From positions 1-64,000 of the forward strand of contig JBJKPR010000011.1 in assembly GCA_046706185.1 (NCBI GenBank): 64,000 nt of DNA, read 5' to 3'. A program made the position numbers and the translations under genes. This stretch comes from JAJZXY01 sp046706185 (lineage in GTDB: Archaea > Thermoplasmatota > Thermoplasmata > Sysuiplasmatales > Sysuiplasmataceae). Below, piece by piece: positions 56,572-64,000 of this stretch (position 1 is its first letter; each line of letters begins with the position of its first letter). Below the pieces are notes generated by a model. That model was not told the origin of the DNA and ran no database searches. It saw only the letters and a list, made by a program, of their open reading frames with translations.

Positions 56572-57687
56572 TCAGCGTGCCGAAATGAACCGCTTCCTTT
56601 CCTCTTCCGCCCTGGCGAAGTTATCCCTTGCCTTCTGCCTGGAGGACCACTCAGCAAGCTCCCTGATTCCTTCGCTCAGACCTGTGAATTTTACCGGGCC
56701 GAAGCTTTTCAGAAACCGGGAGCTGTCAGAAAAATCGTGCCTGTTGTCTCCTGGCCTGAAATCGTTGGTGACTTCGGGCTCGATGCTGCTTCCGATCTCC
56801 TCGTTGAGCATCGAGATCATCTGCAGAAGGGAGGATGGCCTTCCGGTGCCGAGGTTGAACGCACCCTCCCCTTTCTCAAGCGCCGCCACATTGGCCCTTG
56901 CCACGTCGCCCACGTAGATGAAGTCCCTGAGCTGTCTACCGTCTTCAAACACAACCGGCCTGTTGCCGTTCTTGAGCCTTGACATGAATATGGCAATCAC
57001 ACCAGTATACGGATTGGAGAGGCTCTGCCTCGGGCCGTAGACATTGAAATACCTGAATGCCACAGCAGGTATGCCGAGGGCGGAGGAATAGCTCAGTGCA
57101 AGCCGCTCGGTCGCGTACTTGGACAGGGAATAGGGGTTCAGGTTCTGCGGCGGTTTGTCCTCTGTGACTGCCACCGGTTCGGTCTCGGCACCGCATATGC
57201 TGCATCGCACCTCCCATTCCCTCTTCCTGAGCTGCTCAGCGCTCCTGGGAAGGGGGTATATCGTGCCGTGTTCCCTGCACCTGTAGGCGCCCTCGCCGTA
57301 GAGGCTCTTGCTCGATGCCACAACCACCTTGCCTATGCTCTTTCTGAGCGAGGCATCCCTTGTGAGAAGCTCGAATAGTGTGGATGTACCGACAATGTTT
57401 GTCTGGTTGTATTTCCTCGACTCCCAGAAGCTCTGGCCAATTCCGACACATGCTGCAAGGTGTATCACATGGGTCACACCCTTCAGCGCCTTAAGCCAGT
57501 CCTTCTGGTAGCGGACGTCGCCGATGATGTACTTTGCCTTCCTGTTGAGGTAAGACGGCTTGCTGCCAAGATGTACCTGCCTTTCCAGGTTGTCGAGGAC
57601 CACAACATCGTACCCCTCCTCAATCAGAGAGTCGACGGTGTGGCTTCCGATAAAGCCCATTCCACCCGTCACAAGTACCCTGGTCAC
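56572..57687 (-). CDS. dTDP-L-rhamnose 4-epimerase-like SDR with Cys-rich insert
   Basis: A 371-aa extended SDR. VLVTGGMGFIGSHTVDSL, ASSKSLYGEG, and NPYSLSKYATERL (Tyr, Lys) are the SDR signatures. An insert near 140-175 holds CREHG and CSICGAE, a zinc-type site that marks the dTDP-L-rhamnose 4-epimerase-like subfamily. The GTG start at 57687 lies 24 bases after a TATA-like CATTAATATG, so it is leaderless. Probably makes a 6-deoxy-talose or related sugar. Confidence 0.84.
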   Translation of the reverse strand: MTRVLVTGGMGFIGSHTVDSLIEEGYDVVVLDNLERQVHLGSKPSYLNRKAKYIIGDVRYQKDWLKALKGVTHVIHLAACVGIGQSFWESRKYNQTNIVGTSTLFELLTRDASLRKSIGKVVVASSKSLYGEGAYRCREHGTIYPLPRSAEQLRKREWEVRCSICGAETEPVAVTEDKPPQNLNPYSLSKYATERLALSYSSALGIPAVAFRYFNVYGPRQSLSNPYTGVIAIFMSRLKNGNRPVVFEDGRQLRDFIYVGDVARANVAALEKGEGAFNLGTGRPSSLLQMISMLNEEIGSSIEPEVTNDFRPGDNRHDFSDSSRFLKSFGPVKFTGLSEGIRELAEWSSRQKARDNFARAEEERKRFISAR

Positions 57688-57748
57688 AGAACGGCGTTAG
57701 GGGCTGCCCATATTAATGCTTCATCATTGTAGAATGCGGTGGAACGCG

Positions 57749-59371
57749 TCATCTTGGCCTTTCGACGAAAAAGGCACCGATCCGCCTTACGAATGTAAGT
57801 CTCCTCTTCAGGAGCGATTCGGCGAATTCCACTAGGAAGACATCCGCCTGCTCGACGCTGCCTGTGCCAAGAACAGCAAACACCGAGAAAATGGCGAGTA
57901 TGAAGAAAACAACAACAATTCCGGCTATCTGAAGCGTGGGGTGTAGCAGGCTCAGTATTATTCCAGGAACGATGAGCGACGCTGCAAGCGGCTTCGCATA
58001 CTCGGCCCTGAACGGATGAAGCCTTCCCTCCCTGTACATCTCGGAAAGTGCGAGCCCCTGATAAAGCAGAAGGCCCACCACAGAGGCGGCCGATGCTCCC
58101 ATTCCGCCGTATGCAGGTATGAGAATGAGCGAGGCTACGACGTTGCCGACCGCAGAAACACCTCCGTTCAATGCAACAAGCTTCGTCCTTCCGAGCGCTG
58201 TGAGAAGTATCGGGGCAGGACCAAGAACAGAGGCGATGAAATTGCCTACTGCAAGAAGCTGCAGCATCTCTCTCGCCTCCACATATTTCAGCCCGAATGC
58301 GGTGGCGAGCGTGTCTGTCGGAAAAAAGAGGAAGAGGAAGAGAAGCGGCACAGACAGCACAAGGTTCCACTTCGTCGCAGTGGTGTAGCTGTCCCTGAGT
58401 TCACGAAACTGCGATCTTGAGAACAGCTCCGCTGCCACAGGCAGCAGTATGAAACTTGCTGCATTTATGCCGAAGAATATTATCCTGCCCAGAGACAGTG
58501 CTGCCGAGTACTGACCAACGGCGGAGGCGTCCCTGAATACACCGAGAAGAAGTGTGTCTGCATAGTTGAAGAGATATGAGAAGGCACCGGCAATGAGCAG
58601 CGGTAGGCCGAATGCAACAAGGAACCTGCTTTCCCTTGATGTGTCTCTGCCTATGAACGTGAAGAGTGACTTCCTCTGAGCATAAATAACAGAAAGAGCT
58701 GCCACAATCACCGTCGAGATAAGATAACCGATAACCACGCCGTAGAACCCCATACCTGTGAAGTAAAGGAGAGCGCCTATTGCGGTGAAGAGGATCGGTG
58801 GAAGCGTGTTGTTGAAAAGAGCGCTGGGAAGCGCCTTCTTGTATCCCTGGAAAATGGCAGATATTGTTGAAGTCACCTGCGTCAGGAACACTGTAGGGGC
58901 GAATATGCGTATCAGCGGCTCAATTCCCGGCTCATGCAGTGCCGAGGAGACGAGCGGTGCGATGAAATAGATAAGCAGCGAGAATGCGGCGGCGGCACCG
59001 AGTGTTATCAGCAGCCCATACTTGACTATGCCGCTTCTTCTTTCTTCAGGAACGTAGAGGAGGTTCCTGGCTATTGATGCGGTTACGCCCAGTGGAGCGA
59101 CGATGGAAAGGAGCGAGATTGCGGCCATTGCAAGTGTTATGATTCCCCACTGGGAAACAGTGATCAGCCTGAGTATCACAATCCTGTTCACAAGTGAGAA
59201 GGCGAAGAACGAAATGGTCCCGGTCAGCGTCACTATTGCACCGGAGCTCATCGAGAATATTGCGCTTCTCAGCACCTCCCTGTCGGAGCCGCCGGCAGCT
59301 GCATCGCCCCCCTTAGCAGGCAGCTGAGTCACTCTCCCCCTGTATTCCTGCCCGGCAGAGGTTATCAGCAT
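57749..59371 (-). CDS. Polysaccharide flippase (MOP/Wzx-like)
   Basis: A 540-aa membrane protein with about 14 hydrophobic helices. An N-terminal soluble stretch of 35 residues precedes LTGTISFFAFSLVNRIVILR; NYADTLLLGVFRDASAVGQYSAALSLGRI is the repeat seen in Wzx/RfbX flippases. Moves lipid-linked oligosaccharide across the membrane. ATG 59371 is chosen; a longer frame would overlap the upstream gene. Forms a pair with the 1054-aa gene, 36 bases upstream. Confidence 0.88.
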   Translation of the reverse strand: MLITSAGQEYRGRVTQLPAKGGDAAAGGSDREVLRSAIFSMSSGAIVTLTGTISFFAFSLVNRIVILRLITVSQWGIITLAMAAISLLSIVAPLGVTASIARNLLYVPEERRSGIVKYGLLITLGAAAAFSLLIYFIAPLVSSALHEPGIEPLIRIFAPTVFLTQVTSTISAIFQGYKKALPSALFNNTLPPILFTAIGALLYFTGMGFYGVVIGYLISTVIVAALSVIYAQRKSLFTFIGRDTSRESRFLVAFGLPLLIAGAFSYLFNYADTLLLGVFRDASAVGQYSAALSLGRIIFFGINAASFILLPVAAELFSRSQFRELRDSYTTATKWNLVLSVPLLFLFLFFPTDTLATAFGLKYVEAREMLQLLAVGNFIASVLGPAPILLTALGRTKLVALNGGVSAVGNVVASLILIPAYGGMGASAASVVGLLLYQGLALSEMYREGRLHPFRAEYAKPLAASLIVPGIILSLLHPTLQIAGIVVVFFILAIFSVFAVLGTGSVEQADVFLVEFAESLLKRRLTFVRRIGAFFVERPR

Positions 59372-59406
59372 GGCACATCGAGGTGAAATGTCTGCCTGAC
59401 ATGGGC

Positions 59407-62400
59407 TCACTCCGTCTTCCTGTTGAAGAGCGAGTTGCATCCGCCTGTCTGAGGGAGATGCCTGTAGTAGACAGTGTGTGGCCTCTTCTTCCATGAGTTG
59501 CGGTTCACAATGAAGAGCGTCATGCATATTATCGATGAAGCAGCAAGAAGAGAGGCCGAAATTCCTATGTATGAAATGAACTTGGACTGTATTGGCAGTC
59601 CGAGAGTGAACGTGATGGTGTGCGCTCCAGGCTCAGGATACAGAAGGAAGCCTATCAGCGAGTAGTCGACCCTCACCGCCTCCCATCCGGACAGGCCGCG
59701 GCCGTCCTGGACCTGCCAGGGATTGAGCAGGTAGTTCTGGTTGAATACAAGGAGCACTGGTTTGCCTGTCGTGTCACTGTCTGTCATGTTTATGCTGTAC
59801 GAGTATTGCGAGGTCCTGACGTATGACAGTTTCACGTCTGAAGCAACAGCCGTTACAACGGGCGTCACAACAAACATCCCGGGAGGTGGAGCGTCTGTGA
59901 CTGGGGGCGGGTTTCCAACAAGGGCGCTTCCTGGCTGGACAAAGGATCCGTTAGAGGAGTATGAGTTGCCTATCCCGATGGAGTTTATTCTCACATACTG
60001 CTCCCCGGGCCACTGAAGCAGTGGTACGCCGTTGAGCCCTGTGCCGTTGTCGCTGACAGGGTATATTTGTATCACAATGTAGTTGATCACCTTGCTTGCA
60101 GAGTTGGACACGACTGCAGGCAGGTTGATAACCATCGACGTGTTCCTGCCGCTGCTTGTGTAGTATCCGCCACCGTATGCAGGTGCAAGCATGCCATCAC
60201 CCCATCCTAGGCTGTTATAAGGTGCGACTGTAAACAGATAGTTCTGCTGCAGCTCGTTCACAGACATGTTTGACAGGTCAGGCGTCGTTATGACGTGTAT
60301 CGATATGGCGGTGTTCCTGTTTGTCGAGAAATTCAGTATAAGGTAGGGGAATATCGTTGTATTGATCTGCAGCGGTACACCGTTGAAGTATGTTGGAGGA
60401 GGTGACCACAAAGGCGGTTCTAGCTGGTTTGCATCTATACTCTGTTTGGTCGAGTTGTTGAGCGATATCACGATACTGTTGTTCTCCCACGAGGGGAAGA
60501 AGTCGTGCGCAGGTGCATAGATTGAGTTAATGAGAGACAGGTTGTAGAATGTTTTTGTTATGTTTATCTCCTGTGCGGCATATCCGTCCGAAAGCAGCGA
60601 GGGGTCGATGGTTGAGGCACCGATCCTGAAGACGGAAGGGGAAGTATCAACCCTGTAAATGTAGTCCTGGCCGATGATTTTTGCAAGCGTGATCCCCTGG
60701 GTGACATTAAGACCGTTGAGTATTGTGCCATAGTCGGGCGTCTTTGTGTACGACCAGTATGGCGTCTCTCCCACCTGCCCCTCTATGACGACATAGCTGA
60801 TGCCCATGGAGGAAAGTATGGAGGCGTAGCCGGCCATAGTTGCCGTGTTTGCGTGCTCAATCGTCTGGTAGATGTAATCTGTCAGGAAATTGGCAGGACC
60901 GTCTATGACAGCAGTGTTTGGCATCAGGAAAGGCAGCACGTCGTATGAGTCGTAGCCGTGCGTCCAGTTCTGCGATATGAAACGCCCTGGATAGAGGAGA
61001 GCATAGCCGTCGGTCAGGTTATGCTTGATGTAGTTCGCCACATCCTCCACATAGGAGGGGATCTGCATTCTTGCGTGGAATGGTTCGACTGGCACGGCGT
61101 CACCGGTGTATATGGGTGTTGACATGGAAAAGAACGGTATCCAGAGAAGAAGGACCACAATGGTTGCGGATGCCGCCATCCTGAGTACCCCGGACCTCCG
61201 CTTCGAAAGCTGTCCCGGTCCGGGTGAAGGCATTGACCAGTCGCCCTTCAGCCTGTTGCGCCTGAATGTAAGATATATCATGTCAAGCGCTACAACAAGC
61301 GAAAGAATCAGCAGATCCTCGAAGGCGTAGAGGAGTGAACCTGTCGGGTTCCTGAGTATCTGGAGAAGAAGGGTGTTCCTGTTCAGCTCAAGCAGGAGAG
61401 GGAGTATTGGCGAGTTTACTCCCACCATGAAGAGGGAGAGAAGGAACGTGGCGGAGAGAAGATATGCGAACTTCAGCACGACGCGCTTCCTGTAAAGTGC
61501 TGCGGAGACGCATCCGGCTATGAGTATCGCCGGAAACACGTAGCTGGCAACGGAGCCAATCGTGTCGAACATGAACGTGTTGAACGGCGTATATATCTCA
61601 GCATTGAACTGGAAATGAGGCAGGTACATTCCCCTGAAGAGCAGCGGAATCTGCATCATTTTGGTTGAGGAGAGGAATATGGCCGTGTTCTGCGCCACCG
61701 AGCCGCTGCTTGAAAGGTAACCCGGGTCCGATACGGAGGCGAGGTATGAAGTTGAAAGCCACCAGAGGCTCGAAATTGCAATAACCACGATGACAAGAGC
61801 ATACGACACGGAAAGCTTCAGGATTGATTTGCGGAAAGTAAGTGAGCCGAAGAAAGGGAGAGGGACGAGTATGAGCGTAAGGAGAAGAAGTGAGATGTTG
61901 GAGGGTATGTTTGTGCTGAAGCCGAGCGTTCCGGAGACGAACATGAGGAACACATAAAGCGGGTGAATGCGGCCGGTGCTCACATAGACCCTTACCATTG
62001 AAAGCGTGTAGTATACAAACATGAAGCCGAAGCCGAGGAGCAGGAAAGTGGAAGGGAGGCCATCCCACCATATCAGCGCCTGGACAGGGTAGTTCACAAA
62101 CGATACGATGCCGGCCACAGTTGCAATAGGCACTGCAATGTGGTCAGGCATGACCCGTCCAATGAAGAATTCCCTAACTATGCGGTAGAAGTAAATGCCT
62201 GCAAGTGCCTGGAGCCCTGCCCATGTTATCACCTCCTGTGAGGGGATAGACAGGCCTGCCGCGGACAGGAGTGTGCTCCAGGCGGCAATAGGCAGGTTGA
62301 AGAAATTGAGCACATTCAGCCCCCCCATCTGTGAACCTGACCAGGCGTTGAAGTAAGAAACAAGCTGTCCGGAGGGGTTTACAGGCCAAATCTCATCAAT

Positions 62401-62571
62401 GAAATGAATAACGTAGTTTCCGCCGACGTTTATGAGTGTGACGTAGACAGCCACCAGGCCTATGATCGCAAAAGGAACGATGTCAGATCTGCTGAACTCC
62501 GGTGGTGGACCTTCAACTGCCGACGAACGGTTGTAAAGCAGGTCCTTCATCCGGATGATGAACCCGGTCAA
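59407..62571 (-). CDS. Large multi-pass membrane protein with extracytoplasmic C-terminal domain
   Basis: A 1054-aa protein with roughly a dozen membrane helices in residues 30-490, then an outside domain (about 500-1000) rich in N-glycosylation sequons, and a last helix near 1010-1030 with a basic tail. The acidic IDEIWPVNPSG in the first loop after helix 1 is the kind of Asp/Glu site found in GT-C glycosyltransferases that use polyprenyl-phosphate sugars (AftD- or YfhO-like), but I cannot assign a family firmly. TTG 62571 lies 23 bases after a TATA-like AATTTAAAGG; ATG 62550 is the alternative. Confidence 0.72.
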   Translation of the reverse strand: MTGFIIRMKDLLYNRSSAVEGPPPEFSRSDIVPFAIIGLVAVYVTLINVGGNYVIHFIDEIWPVNPSGQLVSYFNAWSGSQMGGLNVLNFFNLPIAAWSTLLSAAGLSIPSQEVITWAGLQALAGIYFYRIVREFFIGRVMPDHIAVPIATVAGIVSFVNYPVQALIWWDGLPSTFLLLGFGFMFVYYTLSMVRVYVSTGRIHPLYVFLMFVSGTLGFSTNIPSNISLLLLTLILVPLPFFGSLTFRKSILKLSVSYALVIVVIAISSLWWLSTSYLASVSDPGYLSSSGSVAQNTAIFLSSTKMMQIPLLFRGMYLPHFQFNAEIYTPFNTFMFDTIGSVASYVFPAILIAGCVSAALYRKRVVLKFAYLLSATFLLSLFMVGVNSPILPLLLELNRNTLLLQILRNPTGSLLYAFEDLLILSLVVALDMIYLTFRRNRLKGDWSMPSPGPGQLSKRRSGVLRMAASATIVVLLLWIPFFSMSTPIYTGDAVPVEPFHARMQIPSYVEDVANYIKHNLTDGYALLYPGRFISQNWTHGYDSYDVLPFLMPNTAVIDGPANFLTDYIYQTIEHANTATMAGYASILSSMGISYVVIEGQVGETPYWSYTKTPDYGTILNGLNVTQGITLAKIIGQDYIYRVDTSPSVFRIGASTIDPSLLSDGYAAQEINITKTFYNLSLINSIYAPAHDFFPSWENNSIVISLNNSTKQSIDANQLEPPLWSPPPTYFNGVPLQINTTIFPYLILNFSTNRNTAISIHVITTPDLSNMSVNELQQNYLFTVAPYNSLGWGDGMLAPAYGGGYYTSSGRNTSMVINLPAVVSNSASKVINYIVIQIYPVSDNGTGLNGVPLLQWPGEQYVRINSIGIGNSYSSNGSFVQPGSALVGNPPPVTDAPPPGMFVVTPVVTAVASDVKLSYVRTSQYSYSINMTDSDTTGKPVLLVFNQNYLLNPWQVQDGRGLSGWEAVRVDYSLIGFLLYPEPGAHTITFTLGLPIQSKFISYIGISASLLAASSIICMTLFIVNRNSWKKRPHTVYYRHLPQTGGCNSLFNRKTE

Positions 62572-62589
62572 CCGACTTCCCCTTACCTT

Positions 62590-62599
62590 TAAATTCAGT
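62590..62599 (-). promoter_or_regulatory. TATA box of the large membrane protein/flippase operon
   Basis: Minus-strand AATTTAAAGG; a second AT-rich AATAATATAC lies near 62615. Confidence 0.4.
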
Positions 62600-62712
62600 T
62601 TTGATGGGTATATTATTGTTTTTACGGTAGACTATTGAGTTAACATAGCGGCACCGGACCGCTGGCATGGGCAGGCGGTGGCTGCACACCCCTCCCGTGC
62701 GTGTATGCCTGC

Positions 62713-64000
62713 CTACTTTCCCCTTCCGCTGCGCCTGTATGCCACAATGCCGACAGATGCGATAATTACCGCGGATGCGGATGCCAGCAGGACGTCAAGA
62801 ATGGTCACACCCGTGCCGGCAAGGGTGAAAAGCAGATCATTCCACCATTGGGACCCTCCACCCTGACCGTTCAGATTGGTGAAGGTTATCTGCAGGTTCG
62901 CAGCCTTCCCGGAAACAGCAGCGCTGCCGGAAGCTGGCGATGCAGAGTAGCTGGCAGGTGAAGTGACCGTGAACAGGTAAGTGCCGTTCTTTTCGGTGAA
63001 GACGATGGTTGAGTTTGAGGAGCTGAGCGTAAAACCGTTCATTGTTACAGACCACTTCTGACCGTTCAGTCCGCTCTCCCTGAATGTGATGCTGTAGGTG
63101 CTGTTTTCAGGCGTGAGGCTTGTGAAAGGTATGCCGACTGAAACAGGGTTTCCATTGACGGTGACGGAGCCGGAGGTGTTGGATGTGTAGCCGGGCACGC
63201 TGTCAATCGTGTATGCGTATGTACCGTTTGCCTCGCTGAACCTTATGCTGCTGCTGTTAGTGCTCAGGTGTGTCACGCCTAAGGTGACACCCCATGTTGT
63301 GCCCGTCGGAAGCCCCGACTCTGTGAAAGTGACCCCAAACACCGATGGCCCCGGCGGTGTAACTATCTGCGAAATGCCTGTGCCGTTTGCAAAGTAAAGC
63401 GAGCTGGTTCCGTCTCTGGATGGCGTGTACACGGCGGTTATGTCAGTGTAGCTGTATCCCGCCTTCACGCTCTTTATGAGTTCGTTCTGCCCGCTTGTCG
63501 AATTGTACCTGTAGAGGTTGACTGTGCCGTTGACATGCGCCTGGTTAGGCAGGGAGAAGAGCACGTTGATGGGCGGCGCAGAGGTTGATGTTGTGGAAAT
63601 GTAAGTCATGTTTGGCTCAAGCGCCTCCTGATATCTGTAGCCCTGGTATGTGAAGTTGGGCTGGACCCCGCCCATTCCGTTGTAGGAGAGCACCCAGGAA
63701 GAACCGTTGTAGGTGAAGCTGGGTATGACTGCCCATGACCACATTGCAGGGTTTGTGTGTGCCGGCGACTGCGGGTTGATCATATAGTCTGAAGTTGCAT
63801 TCTGCGCAACCGTCGTGTTGAATATGTATGCCCCTCCGGGGCCCGGCACAGGCTGCAGGGTTGTGCCATAGCCCATCGGTATTTCGTATGTAATGTCGCT
63901 ACCGTTGTATCCCTGAGTGAACTGGTCGTACTTTCCCCAGTGGCCGCCGGGACCGTATGGCCAGTACGGGTTGATGTAGCTCATGCCGCCCGGGGCAGGG
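62713..64000 (-). CDS. Surface protein with ESGLPxGTxW-type repeats (5' end outside window)
   Basis: The frame is open to the window end, so at least 428 residues are seen and the start is missing. Two C-terminal repeats of about 70 residues begin FTESGLPTGTTWGVTL and FRESGLNGQKWSVTMNG and each continues with an xxNGTYxY/FTV core; such repeats are common in secreted Thermoplasmata proteins. The first part is aromatic and Asn-rich with many glycosylation sequons, similar to thermopsin-like surface proteins, though no protease residues can be pointed out. Ends with a membrane helix (LLASASAVIIASVGIVAY) and RRSGRGK, so it is anchored. Confidence 0.78.
   Translation of the reverse strand, partial: PAPGGMSYINPYWPYGPGGHWGKYDQFTQGYNGSDITYEIPMGYGTTLQPVPGPGGAYIFNTTVAQNATSDYMINPQSPAHTNPAMWSWAVIPSFTYNGSSWVLSYNGMGGVQPNFTYQGYRYQEALEPNMTYISTTSTSAPPINVLFSLPNQAHVNGTVNLYRYNSTSGQNELIKSVKAGYSYTDITAVYTPSRDGTSSLYFANGTGISQIVTPPGPSVFGVTFTESGLPTGTTWGVTLGVTHLSTNSSSIRFSEANGTYAYTIDSVPGYTSNTSGSVTVNGNPVSVGIPFTSLTPENSTYSITFRESGLNGQKWSVTMNGFTLSSSNSTIVFTEKNGTYLFTVTSPASYSASPASGSAAVSGKAANLQITFTNLNGQGGGSQWWNDLLFTLAGTGVTILDVLLASASAVIIASVGIVAYRRSGRGK

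Overview
The window looks like a piece of an archaeal chromosome from the Thermoplasmatota (class Thermoplasmata). The evidence is: TATA boxes placed 24-30 bases before start codons (leaderless genes, often GTG or TTG starts); a homologue of the Thermoplasma tricorn-interacting factor F1; a GH15 glucoamylase/trehalase next to a Thermoplasma-type glucose dehydrogenase; DUF835 and DUF981 proteins; GatCAB; PolX; Lhr-type helicases; and a surface protein with the 'ESGLPxGTxW' repeats common in this class. A sulfur-oxidising, possibly acidophilic, lifestyle is an inference from the sHdr genes. Genus cannot be told from the sequence alone.

Layout. 1-6.7 kb (+): the 3' part of a sulfur-oxidising heterodisulfide-reductase-like (sHdr) operon: sHdrA end, sHdrH, sHdrC2, sHdrB2, lipoate-binding protein, DsrE3-like protein, fused lipoate ligase sLpl(AB), a Cys-free Mrp ATPase, a 65-aa orphan and a DsrE-DsrF-DsrH-like triad. 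6.7-9.7 kb (-): a second sulfur block: TusA-like, SQR-like flavoprotein, DsrE-like, a three-repeat DUF1641 protein, then canonical TusA. Together these would take up sulfane sulfur, relay it through TusA/DsrE carriers and oxidise it on sHdr with a lipoyl carrier. 9.8-14.7 kb: PolX, a selenoprotein-W-like thioredoxin-fold protein and an Lhr-like helicase. 14.7-18.3 kb (-): FAH-family hydrolase and a two-subunit sarcosine-oxidase-like flavoenzyme. 18.6-22.3 kb (-): glucose dehydrogenase, GH15 and a cyclase-family hydrolase in one tight operon, then an aldo/keto reductase.

23.3-26.8 kb: ilvB-ilvN-ilvC with a possible leader peptide. 27-30.6 kb: a degenerate SDR, a small zinc-finger protein, a membrane Cas4-like nuclease split in two frames, a saccharopine-dehydrogenase-family enzyme and an unknown 203-aa gene. 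30.8-36.9 kb: a 1364-aa GAF/PAS/DUF835 protein, small zinc and membrane proteins and an Lrp/AsnC regulator.

37.2-38.5 kb: the most unusual feature. A 1267-bp element bounded by perfect 16-bp terminal inverted repeats and flanked by a perfect 9-bp direct repeat (target duplication) carries only a tnpB-like RNA-guided nuclease gene and no DDE transposase. It sits just upstream of a glycosyltransferase promoter, whose symmetric TATA box also lies 25 bases from the tnpB GTG start.

38.5-49.6 kb: a DPM/GtrA-type glycosyltransferase, a large exported protein, an Lrp-gatC-gatA-gatB operon beside tRNA-Asn, a TrmB regulator with palindromic operators, a DUF981 membrane protein, a MetE-like protein and the F1 peptidase. 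49.7-64 kb: surface glycan genes: epimerases, a RmlA-like protein that has lost its catalytic motif, two GT2 glycosyltransferases, an RfbH-like 3-dehydratase without Fe-S ligands, a tyvelose-epimerase-like enzyme, a flippase, a 1054-aa membrane protein and a surface protein cut by the window end.
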